Both the position numbers and the translations under genes were made by a program. A DNA stretch of 35,283 nt from Paramecium sonneborni. Taxonomy: Eukaryota > Ciliophora > Oligohymenophorea > Peniculida > Parameciidae. Below the pieces are notes generated by a model, which did not search any database, was not told the DNA's origin, and saw nothing but the letters and a program-made list of their open reading frames with translations. The DNA is taken from contig CAJJDN010000064.1 in assembly GCA_905182985.1 (NCBI GenBank), positions 3,901 through 39,183 of the forward strand, written 5' to 3'. Below are positions 12,001 to 24,004 of this stretch, piece after piece (within the stretch, counting starts at the first letter, position 1; every line of letters begins with the position of its first letter).

Positions 12001-13017
12001 CTTTACCTATTTTTTGAATCAACTAATATTATAAGTATCAATCCAATTTTAGAATACTTTACAATTCGTGAAAACTTTGAAATATATTTATATTAAGACT
12101 ATATTTAATCTTAATATAAATTAAAATACTATAGTTTAAATGCTCATTTAATCACAAATCTTTAATTTTTTTTCATTTAAGTTTTTACAGTATTTGTATT
12201 AGCAATATTATTGAAAACTATTTGTTATATTTTTCTTAAATTATGTGATAAAAAAAGAACTTAGAAATTCATTTCATTTAAATTTGAAAGTTTGACATAG
12301 AAAATCCTATTTAAAATCTAAAGTTTTATTTATAATATTTTCCATCAAATTTTTATTTTTGCTTGCTAATTTAACTTAAATGGTGTACAAAATATATTAT
12401 TAGCAAATGCCTGGGATTTACTTTTTAAAACATTTTTATATTTAACCTCACAATCAGGTAATGATAAAGTTTCCATAATATAAGCTATCCTTTCATATTT
12501 GCTTTTGGCATCCTTAGGATATACATTAATCATCCTACTAAAGCATTCCTTTTTAAAAAAAAAATAAAGGTTGAATAATAGATACAAAGTACTTTACTTA
12601 ATAAAACAATTTTTCTTTTGTTATTACTTAATATGTTTTCAAAAGGATTAATTTATTCAATTAGTAATGTTAATTACAACAAATCTAATTTACTTAATTG
12701 TATTAATAAAAGTAGAATTTAATTTATAAACTTTGGAAAAAATTCAAATTATTATTTAAGAAATCTCAATTATAGCATTTACTTTTACTTCAATGTTTTA
12801 CTTACTTGATTACAATTACTTGATTGATGCATAAAATCAGATAACATTGGGCTTTTCTTAAATCTATTTTTTAATTTCTGGCTTACTATGGATTTTCATT
12901 AAATATATAATTTTGATTTATCAAAGAATTAAATAAAATTGCCTTCAAAGAATGAAAAAACAAAAGCTTAAAAATCTCAGAAAAGCAACACACTTAATTT
13001 TTGAAGTTGTTTCATGA
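9046..13017 (+). CDS. Large cysteine-rich multi-pass membrane protein (DUF4215-type repeats)
   Basis: The protein is 1,300 residues, ATG 9046 to TGA 13015-13017, with introns 9143-9165, 9344-9366 and 9792-9814, each 23 nt. Their removal leaves 3,903 nt, an exact multiple of three. Residues up to about 320 hold two related beta-rich modules (FILPPHYNLRIDIRHWKIDDW and later NFILPDHRSFIIQF). From about 340 to 790 there are dense CxxC modules, including Cys-Gly-Asp/Asn-Gly...CDDGN...DGC units near residues 388, 676 and 736, typical of the Myxococcus cysteine-rich (DUF4215) repeat. After a region without Cys-rich modules, about five or six hydrophobic helices occupy residues 1019-1300. This suggests an extracellular cysteine-rich part anchored in a membrane. 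The N-terminus is not a classic signal peptide, so the true start may use a further exon. Function is unknown; such families are numerous in Paramecium. Confidence 0.88.
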
Positions 13018-13149
13018 TTTAAAATACATATTTTATAATAAATACATTTCCTTAAAATGTTTTAAATATATTACTAATTATATATGAATTTATTTGGTCC
13101 TTTTTATAATTACACCTCTATTTTATAAATATATTAAGATTCTTTAGGC
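13018..13149. other. Short intergenic AT-rich stretch
   Basis: This follows the membrane-protein gene and precedes weakly coding sequence. Nothing specific was seen. Confidence 0.3.
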
Positions 13150-14130
13150 TTAATAACAAATATTACATTTGAGATTCAAATATCTATAAAATTATATAAA
13201 GAATTTCAAGTATTAATATATATTTCTCAGTTAAAAATAATTGTGAATTTGATTAAAAAGAAAGTTAGAATTTAGATTATAGAATTTTTGGATAGATTAC
13301 ACTTAAATTTTTACTCATTTAATATTATCGATGTTAAACAAACAGTTCAAACTGTATATATTGCATATTTTTCAAAATTTAGTATTCCCAACTCCAAACC
13401 TTATTTGGCTCTCTAAACATAGCTTTTGATTTTTCAAATTTTATTCATTTTTAAAAGTTTATTAATTTGACAATATCAACAGTTGAAAAAAATTTAAATG
13501 TTTATGAATGTCTAAAATAATTTTAAAAAGAAATGTTAGAAACTCTTCTTCAGAAGAGTGTTTAAAACAAGAATAATTATATATTTAACCGAATAAAAAT
13601 AAAGAGAAACAATTGCTCAATCAACCTAAATATCATCATCATATATTGAAGTAACTAATTCAAATTTTATTGATAATATTGTGAATAGAGGTAAAGCCAT
13701 AATTTCTATCGAACTCCTATTATTATGGGTTATTGCATCATAATGAATAATATTGTTAATGATATAGGGGGAGGTCTTTATTTTGATCTAAACAATAAAA
13801 ATTTTGTAATTAAATCATCAATTATAATTTAAAATATTAAATTTTATTATTTTTATTTTTAGAATTATTTTATGCAAAATCAAAATATTTTTTTTGATTT
13901 CGATTTTGATAGAAAAAAAAGGTGAAATAGATGGTATATTTTTGCTAATATGCAATTTACCATTCATATTAATTATTTGTTCTTATAATCAAAACAAAGT
14001 AGATCCAAAAATTGAAGAAATTTATTATTAAATTATTCATTCCGACAAATTGCAAAATTAAAATAAAATTGTCAAAATGATTAAAATAAAAATATTTTTA
14101 TTCATATTATAATAATAATGATTATTATTG
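13150..14130 (+). pseudogene. Beta-helix membrane-protein fragment
   Basis: Short plus-strand frames resemble the end of the beta-helix region in the intact giant gene at 24901-33369. Around 13640-13700 one reads EVTNSNFIDNIVNRGKA. In another frame around 13700-13800 it reads MNNIVNDIGGGLYFDLNNK, to be compared with SYRGGGFYFEEGSSRF in the intact gene. Further on, GIFLLICNLPFILIICSYN looks like a membrane segment followed by a polar tail. Frame changes and TGA codons separate these parts, so it is not one gene now. An earlier open stretch (13150-13460) is hydrophobic and may belong to the same copy, with less support. A perfect 8+2+8 inverted repeat lies at 13542-13559 within it. This is a decayed paralogue fragment. 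Confidence 0.4.
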
Positions 14131-14250
14131 TAGAAGTAAAATTGCATGAAAAAGTTCCTAAAAGTTAAATCATTTATTTCCCTAGTTTACTATCATTATT
14201 GTTTATACATATAGATATTCCTTACTTGAGAGTTTTGATCTAGGGTTTCA

Positions 14251-15921
14251 TCATTTTTCTATACAATAATGAGAATGACGTATTGTAAATAAAAGAGTAA
14301 ATGAGACTATATTTAGCTCGTAAAATAATGGACTGCTCTATTTTTTTTCAAAAATTTTTCTTAAAAATAGTAATTAGTGTAACCTTTGTTTTTTTATCGT
14401 TTTAACTAATATAAAAAAATCATCAAAATTTGCTCCTAGTCTCAAAAAGTTAGCTATCACTCTTTGACGGGTTTCAGATCTTGTCATCAAAAATCTTAGA
14501 CATTATTTATTCATTTTTAGTTATTTAGGCAATGATGATAAAATCTAAATTTTAATCCATTTGTATTGAGTAAGCATATTTTATACTTATGATTTTTGAT
14601 GTAATCTGAATTAATTGCTAGTTTAAACCAGTTCCATTTAAAACTTTGATTTAATTTAGAATCGCATCTCCTTAATCTTAGCTAAAAAGTGTTGGGAGCT
14701 GATTTTTTTAGAAAATTATTATTAATAAATGATGATCGACCTTAGGTTTAGCATTCAAGTATATAGAATTCATAAATTTTTGCTTGCTTCTCTAATACTA
14801 AAAAGGACCATTCATTCAAACTCCTCGACTCTATTTTAAAATTATATATTTCTGTTGATACAACATTTCTTAAATTGATGAAAAGTTATGTCTTTTCCAA
14901 TATGCCAGATGCAAAGAAATTAGTAATAGTAAAAAGCTAAACTTTTGTTGAGGTTGTAAATAATGAACTATTAAATAGTTCAGAATTAATAATCAAATTC
15001 TCAAAATTAATTGATTTATTAAGGATAGAAAAGTCATAAATTCTAATTAAATTCTTTTTGGATCAAATTAAAAGGTAAAAATACTTTTCAAATTAGAGTT
15101 ATCAAATTTAGTATTCTTAAGCTGAACATGATTATATTGAATTTTATTAATCACATTAAAAATTAACAAGAGTGTAGTCAAGTTAGAGAGATGAAATTAC
15201 AATTTTCTCTAACTCTAAATCAATACTTTTAAAACCATAATGTTTCATAATTAGAATCACAATATTATATACATTTACCTTTTATGAGAACAAAGCCATC
15301 AAAACATGAAAAGCAAACTATTTCATATTCTTAAAGATTCTAACTTTGATCATGGTAAGCAAACTTTTAAATATAAATTAAATAAATTACAAAGAAATCT
15401 GATTATAATCTAACTTTAAGGAACTGATTGAATAGAGCAGTTTTTTATTTCCATACATCGTTATATCCAATGCTTTATTGAAAGCAAGTCTTACAATTAA
15501 GAGATTCAGGACATTTTTAACAATCTCCAATTAAACATGATTAAAATATCCTTCAATAAATTCAAGGCAATAACTAGGATTATATTTGTATTGAGTATAA
15601 AACTAAAAGTTTATTAAAATTTATTTACGATCATGAGAGCATATTACTTAAAATGATGATAAATTATTTGTAGGCTTTTTCAGTGATACTAACATTAAAT
15701 ATCAACTTTTCTTAATCATTTTAATTTATAGAATAGACTAATAATAGTTCTTATTAATTAGCAAGTGATTTAGACTGCCAATTATCAAATATTAGTAAAA
15801 TTCCCTTACTTTATCTAAAACTAATTACATTGATCACATTTTTAGTTTCCTAATTTAATGTCATCCTTATGATATCTTATATTTATTCTATCAGAGCTAA
15901 AAATAAATTTGATTTAAGCAT
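14251..15921 (-). pseudogene. Truncated paralogue of the giant cysteine-rich/beta-helix protein
   Basis: Read on the minus strand, the candidate start is ATG at 15919-15921 and the end TGA at 14251-14253. The N-terminal part (for example EKLIFNVSITEKAYKQFIII) resembles the lead-in of the giant protein. Cysteine modules follow: PSYCLEFIEGYF, CLIGDCQKCPESLNCKTC and IVCFSCFDGFVLIKGKC. A possible 20-nt intron near 15206-15225 then joins a long open frame with beta-helix-like rungs such as SINFENLIINSELFNSSLF. The last 100 residues are basic and unlike the intact protein. At least two frame changes in the cysteine part (near 15540 and 15640) have no good intron, so the copy is probably broken. It also lacks the C-terminal membrane domain. 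Overlapping plus-strand frames are shadows. Confidence 0.5.
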
Positions 15922-16019
15922 ACTCTTCAATACCCTACTTTATGTGTATGTTGTAAATTATGCTGGCTTAATTAATATGTATATTAAATAATTATTTTTA
16001 AGTCATCTCCAGTTTTTTC

Positions 16020-16735
16020 GATTCACTTGATCTTCAATATTTAAACTTAAACAATATTGTATTAAGAGGAATAATATTATTCTAACTTTATGTTTACGTC
16101 AGATTCTAAATATATCATCTATTGTTAGGCCTATAAAATTTATTTGATGGAATTAGAAAAAATACATAATAAATAGTTCATCGAAGAAAATTTTGCAGAA
16201 TTACTCACTGTAGATTCAAATAATAATATTTACATTCTAAAAAATAATCGAAAGAAAAGTAACATCTTCCTATATTTTTAATAAATCTCTCAAAGATCAA
16301 TTTATTCGTGAAGCTTATAAATTGCATTCAGACTTAATATATTTAGTTTCATAGGATTCTAACTATATTATCAATTATCCTTCTAGCAAAATTTTATAAA
16401 AGCAAAGAAGTTAAGCAGGTCAATGTTATAATGTGATTTTTTAAAATGTATTTCTTATAGAATGGGATCTTGAGGTTGATTATATCTATTTAAGTTATTT
16501 AAAAAAACGAAAATTGATTAGAAAATTCAAGAATAGCCAAGAAGGGTCAAGCTCAATATTCAAAAATCAAAATTCTATATACATTGATTAAAGTTACTTA
16601 CGAATAAATTTATTAACTGATGCCAAAATCACATCTAAACTTAGCTTAGGGAAATATAAGTAAATTATCTATAAAAGAATTATAATGACAGATCAACTAT
16701 TAATCATAATTGATCAAATATGATTTATCATTGAT
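16020..16735 (+). pseudogene. Beta-propeller-like ORF, frameshifted, family unknown
   Basis: The plus strand encodes, in two frames, protein-like text with propeller-style strands: SNFMFTSDSKYIIYCQAYKI then ELLTVDSNNNIYILKNN. After a one-base frame change near 16255 (within an A-rich run) it continues SLKDQFIREAYKLHSDLIYL to TGA near 16722. The phrase type (xSDSKYIIYxxxxxIYLMELE) is reminiscent of WD40 or Kelch blades, but no family was recognised. The single shift could be a sequencing error or real decay. It is followed at once by TPR-like sequence on the same strand, which may or may not be part of the same ancestral gene. Confidence 0.35.
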
Positions 16736-16929
16736 ATAGAAAATATAACTGAAAATTATTACATTATATAAACCGTTTTGTAGATGGAAATTCTAAGTTT
16801 GAATTTTTATATATATTGATTTTCTTGCACAAGACTAATAGCACGAACTGAAAAATTCGATAATATTCGTAAACAAAATTAAATAACAATAAGTCTCAAT
16901 AGGGAGTTTATTAATAACCTATATAATTA

Positions 16930-17560
16930 GTTAAAATACTTAAACTAATTAGAAAGATGGGAAGAAGCGATTGAATGCTTTGATAAAGTCATCTTTATAA
17001 ATCCAAATAATTATTAAATTATTGAATTTAACAAAGGAGGTATTGAATATTGTGACAAATCACTTCAAATAGATCCTAAAATAGATAGTGCCAACAAAGG
17101 TATATTTATAATAAAAATAACAAAGGATTAGCATTATTAAATTTAGGAAACACAAAATAAACCATAGAATAGTTTGATATTACTTCAATTGTATCCTAAA
17201 AATGATAAAACATTTTCTAACAAAGGTTCTTTATAAAATAAATAATAGTATCTATTACGGATCGGCATTATTATTTCATAAATATTTTGATCTCAATAAT
17301 AACTTAATAAAAATATCTAAGAGCTATAAAATGTTTTGATTAATTAATTTAATTGAATCCAGATGTTTAATTTAGATAAGAAATTAAAGATATTTATTAA
17401 ATTTAACTTCCTTAAATAGGTATAGCCTTATTATATTGAATAGTTTTTGTTCCTATTCTATTTTGGATAACTTTAGAATACTTTGATTAAGCAACTAAAA
17501 TGGATTCAAAGTTTCTTTCAGAATTGATTTTTTTGGTATCATAAAATACGAATAATTCTT
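16930..17560 (+). pseudogene. TPR gene remnant
   Basis: The plus strand carries TPR units: YLNQLERWEEAIECFDKVIF..NPNN...FNK, a shortened unit EYCDKSLQIDPKIDSANK, then after a 26-nt intron (gtatattt...acaaag) GLALLNLGNTKQTIEQFD. Further pieces LRAIKCFDQLIQLNPDV and LEYFDQATKMDSKF follow. Introns again sit right after Asn-Lys, as in the array at 3693-7404, so the two loci share an ancestral design. Internal deletions, TGA codons and at least one frameshift (near 17180) disable it. Its 3' part lies inside the duplicated segment, so its tail appears a second time from 18945. Confidence 0.6.
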
Positions 17561-18943
17561 TAGTAGAAAAGTTATTAATTAAATTTTGTTGTAGTTAAAT
17601 TATTTAGTTTTTAAGAATCTATTAATTTCTTCGATAATTCAATTGAAAATTATGGTATTAATTTGAAATTGGAATTGTAATCAGTTAGGTTTATGTATAT
17701 TATATACTGCTAATTGAAACTAGATTTAATCTGATTTGATAATTCAAAGTATATAAATAATATTATTAATTTTATAAAATAAATAAATTAAATTATTCAA
17801 CTACATGGAATAATAAAAATAATTTCAAAATCAAACAAAAAACTACTTAGATATGAACTTCATGCAATGAAATATTTACTTTAATAAGATAAATACACCA
17901 GTAAATACTTTGAATGTATATGCTTTTGAATATGGAAATAAGAAAATTTTTAAGAAACTTTAATCCACTTTTTTACGATAACATAATTATTTTAGATTTA
18001 AAATCTTATAATAATTATTTTTCCATTCATTATAATTTGATCTTATTCATTTTCATTTTGAAAATATCTTAATTATTGATTTAACAAATCATTAACTGAC
18101 TTTATTCTGATTGGCTTATAATCAATTCAATATAATAAAATTTAAATTCATATTCCTTTAATACTCTAGAATTTTATTTCTGTATTAGTATTTCTTTTTT
18201 ATCCCTTCTTCTCTATATATTACTCTAATAAAACATAACCCATAAATAAAGTCAATCGATTTCAAAAGTAAGCAATGAATCTACTGATATACAAAATCAG
18301 AAAAATAGTATTGATTTTTGCATTTGATAGAATCAAGAACTTTTGTTAACTACTTACATGATGTTTTTATATGGTTCAAATTCCTATGCATTGATTTTTC
18401 TTGTGTCAAGTATTTTGTTTGATTGGTTTTCTATGCAAAATAGAAAAAATAGTTTATTTATTTATTAGCACATTCTTGGGCAATAATTAATAAATAAAAA
18501 CCAATATAAATATTGAAGATTCACAAAAATAATCTTGGTCAGGAATAAAATCTCTCCGAAAAAATAAAAATGCTCTATTTTCATTTTTATATTAAAGCTA
18601 GACTTAAATAATTAAAAATTTAACTAATAATAATAAATTGTATGAATTAGAGTGAATGCAGAGGAGATTCGAAATTGATGGCATGAAATTATAAGTAAAT
18701 AAAATAACGAAAAAATATTAATTTCAGTAGGAAGACCAGAAAAATATTTGCTAAAGAAACATGTGGATTAAGTTTTTATGTTACAAAATTTATCAGAATA
18801 ATTTTATTTTTCTAATGATTAAATTATTTTAATATTTAAGCCAAATATTTTGAGAATTCCTTAACTAATAACACTCTAGCAGTCGTTAAAAGAATTGTAA
18901 TTTTAAATTGATATATAATAGTTTGTTTTATGTTTAAATAAAA
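17298..18943. repeat. First copy of an exact 1,646-base duplication
   Basis: This segment reappears at 18945-20590, offset by 1,647, with no difference at any point I compared, including both ends. It ends directly at the N. Apart from the TPR remnant at its start, no gene was recognised in it; it holds short AT-rich frames only. Confidence 0.93.
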
Positions 18944-18944
18944 N
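18944..18944. other. Single ambiguous base marking a contig join
   Basis: One N separates the two identical 1,646-base copies. The left copy stops and the right copy starts exactly at it, as expected where two overlapping contigs were placed end to end without merging. Confidence 0.93.
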
Positions 18945-20590
18945 AATAACTTAATAAAAATATCTAAGAGCTATAAAATGTTTTGATTAATTAATTTAAT
19001 TGAATCCAGATGTTTAATTTAGATAAGAAATTAAAGATATTTATTAAATTTAACTTCCTTAAATAGGTATAGCCTTATTATATTGAATAGTTTTTGTTCC
19101 TATTCTATTTTGGATAACTTTAGAATACTTTGATTAAGCAACTAAAATGGATTCAAAGTTTCTTTCAGAATTGATTTTTTTGGTATCATAAAATACGAAT
19201 AATTCTTTAGTAGAAAAGTTATTAATTAAATTTTGTTGTAGTTAAATTATTTAGTTTTTAAGAATCTATTAATTTCTTCGATAATTCAATTGAAAATTAT
19301 GGTATTAATTTGAAATTGGAATTGTAATCAGTTAGGTTTATGTATATTATATACTGCTAATTGAAACTAGATTTAATCTGATTTGATAATTCAAAGTATA
19401 TAAATAATATTATTAATTTTATAAAATAAATAAATTAAATTATTCAACTACATGGAATAATAAAAATAATTTCAAAATCAAACAAAAAACTACTTAGATA
19501 TGAACTTCATGCAATGAAATATTTACTTTAATAAGATAAATACACCAGTAAATACTTTGAATGTATATGCTTTTGAATATGGAAATAAGAAAATTTTTAA
19601 GAAACTTTAATCCACTTTTTTACGATAACATAATTATTTTAGATTTAAAATCTTATAATAATTATTTTTCCATTCATTATAATTTGATCTTATTCATTTT
19701 CATTTTGAAAATATCTTAATTATTGATTTAACAAATCATTAACTGACTTTATTCTGATTGGCTTATAATCAATTCAATATAATAAAATTTAAATTCATAT
19801 TCCTTTAATACTCTAGAATTTTATTTCTGTATTAGTATTTCTTTTTTATCCCTTCTTCTCTATATATTACTCTAATAAAACATAACCCATAAATAAAGTC
19901 AATCGATTTCAAAAGTAAGCAATGAATCTACTGATATACAAAATCAGAAAAATAGTATTGATTTTTGCATTTGATAGAATCAAGAACTTTTGTTAACTAC
20001 TTACATGATGTTTTTATATGGTTCAAATTCCTATGCATTGATTTTTCTTGTGTCAAGTATTTTGTTTGATTGGTTTTCTATGCAAAATAGAAAAAATAGT
20101 TTATTTATTTATTAGCACATTCTTGGGCAATAATTAATAAATAAAAACCAATATAAATATTGAAGATTCACAAAAATAATCTTGGTCAGGAATAAAATCT
20201 CTCCGAAAAAATAAAAATGCTCTATTTTCATTTTTATATTAAAGCTAGACTTAAATAATTAAAAATTTAACTAATAATAATAAATTGTATGAATTAGAGT
20301 GAATGCAGAGGAGATTCGAAATTGATGGCATGAAATTATAAGTAAATAAAATAACGAAAAAATATTAATTTCAGTAGGAAGACCAGAAAAATATTTGCTA
20401 AAGAAACATGTGGATTAAGTTTTTATGTTACAAAATTTATCAGAATAATTTTATTTTTCTAATGATTAAATTATTTTAATATTTAAGCCAAATATTTTGA
20501 GAATTCCTTAACTAATAACACTCTAGCAGTCGTTAAAAGAATTGTAATTTTAAATTGATATATAATAGTTTGTTTTATGTTTAAATAAAA
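18945..20590. repeat. Second copy of the exact 1,646-base duplication
   Basis: This matches 17298-18943. Its right edge continues into unique sequence leading to the kinase-like gene. Any gene content here, such as the TPR tail, should not be counted twice. Confidence 0.93.
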
Positions 20591-20607
20591 ATCTTTTAAT
20601 ATTTAAA

Positions 20608-21976
20608 TCAAATCAAATTATCTATTAATTTTAAGATTTCTAGAATTAAAATATCATTATAATGCTCTTATAATTCTTATTTGACATTGAGTTTGATTGT
20701 ATTAATAAAGCTTTTAATATCCCTTGAATCATAATTTTATGCTTCAATTAATAATTCCAAAATAAATAGATCTTCTGCTTTTTACTTATCGTATTTAATT
20801 TCAAATTTATAATTCTTTTCTATTTCTTCTTTCATTATATCGTTTATTTTATTAGCATTTTTAAATTCTTATAAAACAAGTGATAAACTATTAGTTAAAA
20901 TTGCTTTATTATTTTGATTTAAGGCATCCACAATTTTTTCAAATTGATCATCATTAATCGAATCCTAAGATTCTAAAAATTATCCGTATTTCTCCCAAAT
21001 TGTTTTCATCATGTTTTGTTTCATAATTGAATCAAATATGTTAAAAATCCTCAATTCATCCTAATTTAATTTAGAGGTGTCATAATGTTGTTGTTATAAT
21101 TCATCATTTTTTATTTTATTATTCTGATATTTTATTTTATTTGTCACTTACTGTTCAAAAAGACTTTCAATAAAGTTTGAGATGTCATTTTTTACTCGAG
21201 TTCTTTTTTATAGAAAATTAAAAAAACATTCATCCAATTCTTAACATTAAATAGCTTGAACATTTAGTTAATCAGATGAAGTATAAACTATCACTTTTTT
21301 TACTTTTTGCTCTTTTAGATCAACACATCTAATATAATAATATTGTTACTCATTAATTTATAATTTAAAAAAATTAACTAGAGTATCTAAATTGTCCTCA
21401 TTTTAAAGATTTTTACAATTTATCATAAATTTTTCAATGTACTATAATAATTAGCAATTCTAATCTTAAATTGCTTTTATAAGTGCAATAGAACAATCAA
21501 CAATGTCTAAAATATCTTTAGATACATTTATTTAATAATTAAGATCTTCAATAAGTTGATAATTTATAAAGTAAACTTACTTTATAGAAAATTTAGTCTA
21601 TTCGATTGTTAATTATCTGTTTGGATCATTTGTTAATTAGAAAATAATGTTCTATGGTATTAATTTTCCATGAGATAATTTTGTGTTTTAATGTAATCTT
21701 TAAAGATGATATAGCACTTCTAAAATAATAATTAACAACTATCCTTTATAAATTTTAGTGAAATTGAATTTCTAAAATAATAAACTTTAGTACCATTGAT
21801 TCAATCAACTAGGCTAAACTAAAGCATTCACTTTATGGAAATTCATATAATAGATGATCTTGTATTACTTAAGTTTATAAATATTGATTTATCTCAAAGT
21901 ACTTAATTCTATTAATATAATCATCATTTCTTCTCACTTTTTATGCAATTATTAACTTATTCTACCATGATTTCAT
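20608..21976 (-). CDS. Divergent protein kinase-like (pseudokinase) protein
   Basis: A minus-strand ORF of 448 residues: ATG 21974-21976, one 22-nt intron (21772-21793), TGA 20608-20610. The exon total is 1,347 nt, in frame. The start resembles the second half of a kinase N-lobe and hinge (RNDDYINRIKYFEI...HLLYEFPQSECFSLAQLI), then the helix and catalytic-loop region LEVLYHLQRLHQN...SHGKLIPQNIIF. The HRDLKPEN motif is replaced by HGKLIPQN, so the catalytic Asp is missing, and no DFG was found; activity is unlikely. The 300-residue C-terminal part is Gln/Asn/Lys-rich and unassigned. Upstream, near 22180, a minus-strand frame KVYQTDNNTNKYQIMEKI looks like the glycine-loop end and beta-3 strand, so the true gene may start farther out with an exon I could not join. 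Confidence 0.6.
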
Positions 21977-22199
21977 TTATTTAAAAGAAATTAATATGTT
22001 TTGAAAGAAGAAATACAAAAATTTTATTAATAGAATTACAAAAAAATTAAGTATAATTTATAAATAATTCTGAATTTTAATCAGGTCTTAATAGTTACTT
22101 AAGCTTGGGCAGTTAAATCAATAAAATCTTTTCCATAATTTGATACTTATTAGTATTATTATCAGTTTGGTAGACCTTTTATGAAATCTCTATCCATTT

Positions 22200-22583
22200 T
22201 CATGAATTCATTATTTTTTTGAAGTAATACAATCTGCAGGGTTTATACCAAAGCTAATAAACTTTTAGTAATAATATTCCTAATAATTCTTACTTTAATA
22301 TTTCACTAAAATTAATAAAATGAGGGATTAAATACTACAAAAAAGAATAGAGTAAATAGAATTGTTATCTAAACAAATTCAATAAGATGTTTGAATAAAT
22401 ATAGCAGTGTTTTTATAATCATATATTATTGATATCAATAAGAATTTATTTTTATTTGTTTATTTTAATAGGTAATTTAATGCAGTGTCTAATAAAATTA
22501 AATTGTAAACATTTAGAAATTTCATGAAAATTTAGTTTATAAAAAAGAAAGTAGTTAGTAATAACCAAGAGAATTCAGATAAA
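22200..22583. other. Intergenic, divergent promoters
   Basis: This lies between the divergent kinase-like and WD40 genes. A possible alternative in-frame start for the WD40 gene lies at 22524, and weak minus-strand coding signal may extend into it. No regulatory motif was recognised. Confidence 0.35.
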
Positions 22584-23549
22584 ATGAAAGCTATATATTA
22601 ATAACAATAATAAGTATCAATAGAATAAATTGAAAATTGTTATTCAATAGATTTTAGTAATGGTTGCAAAACTATAGCAGTTGGAGAAGAGCAAATAATA
22701 AAAGTCTACAGCTTCACCTTGAATAGCATAAATTTAATTAATAAATTATTTGGTCATAGAAATGAGATTTCTATTTTAAAATTTATGCTCAAGTCAAATC
22801 ACTTGGTTTCTTCAAGCTTAGATGGTTCAATATCTATATGGTCTCAGTGCTTATTAGCAAAACCTTTAAAAATTTTAAAATTAGTAAATCATTTGAAGGG
22901 TATTCTATGCTACACAATAAATTCTGATGAAAATCTAATTATTACAGGTAGCTATGATAGCACTATGAATGTTTGGATTAAAAAAGAGAATTTTTGGCTT
23001 TGCTCATAAAAATTAACTGATCATTCTAGTGCTGTATATGGAATTAGCATTAATGAAAATTAAAATAAACTAATCTCTTGTGGACATGATAATCAAATTT
23101 TAGTATTTTCCATACATTATTTCAGAGATACATAATTTTTAACAAAGATGTAATCAATAAATGTTGATTTATATGGATTTAGATTATGTTTTATTAATAA
23201 TAATATATTTGTTTTTTAACCTAATAATGATGAGAATTTGTTTGTTTATGAATTAAATGATAATGATGGAAAATTTATAAAAACTAAAGAAATAGGACTT
23301 TATAATGGAATATATTGCTATGAATTCTTTCCTCAATAGTATATAAGGGAAAAACAATTATTAATTAACAAGAATGGTTATCATATAAATATATTGAGAT
23401 ATAAATTAAATCAAGAATTTGTTCTTGAATAATCAATCAATTTTGACCATTATTTTATTTTTGGATCATTAAGCTACAATGGTGAATATCTAGCCACTTG
23501 GGATTGGAAAACAAAACAAATCTAAATAAGAAAGTACCAAGAAAATTGA
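22584..23549 (+). CDS. WD40-repeat protein
   Basis: The protein is 321 residues from ATG 22584 to TGA 23547-23549, with no intron and about 20 internal TAA/TAG glutamine codons. Clear WD40 units lie at residues 57-86 (GHRNEISILKF...LDGSISIWS), about 100-132 (LKGILCYTINSDE...YDSTMNVWI) and about 141-175 (HSSAVYGISIN...GHDNQILVF). The remainder forms weaker blades ending in FGSLSYNGEYLATWDW. WD40 propellers are protein-binding platforms; the partner is unknown. Length suits one seven-blade propeller. An upstream in-frame ATG at 22524 would add 20 residues (KIQFIKKKVVSNNQENSDK), but the start at 22584 puts a typical poly-Gln leader first. It is a stand-alone intact gene among damaged neighbours. 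Confidence 0.88.
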
Positions 23550-24004
23550 ATTTTATATTTAAAAATAATAACAATTTTAAGATATTTTTTATAATTCTTG
23601 AAAAAGAGGTCTCACTGGTAAGTGTATTTTTGAATACATTATTGGACTCAAGTTAGGTTTAAAGAATTAAAATATAAATAGAAAATAAAATATTGTTTAT
23701 TTCTTTAGATATTGGGCTTTTTAGAAGTTTTTAAACAATAAGAAATAATCGAGTTAGATATATTTTTTAAATTAGTAATAATTAAAGAAATTTTTCTTTC
23801 AAGCAAAGGTTTTACTTTTCTAGATTTAGAGTTATTTATTATAATAAATATTAAGTTTAAATTTAGAATATTTATCTATTTTTAAATTATAAAAATCCCA
23901 GATATCAATTTTCACTTTAAAATTAAATAAATAATTTTTATGATTTATAAAATTAAAATTCTTAAACATAAAATAATATTTAATATCATGTTCATTTTCT
24001 TAAT
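23550..24004. other. Intergenic, no gene seen
   Basis: AT-rich sequence between the WD40 gene and the tubulin-like remnant. No supported frame on either strand. Confidence 0.4.

Noticed and set aside
12366..12587. Minus-strand ORF of 73 residues in the standard code
   Set aside because: It lies antisense to the membrane domain of the intact 9046-13017 gene and is a shadow.
13542..13559. Perfect inverted repeat actcttct-tc-agaagagt
   Set aside because: It is short, isolated and has no T-run or partner element; terminator-type hairpins do not apply in a ciliate. Chance cannot be excluded.
14879..15311. Plus-strand frame from ATG 14879, open for about 140 codons
   Set aside because: The minus strand of the same stretch encodes Cys-rich and beta-helix-like text matching the giant gene, so the plus frame is a shadow.
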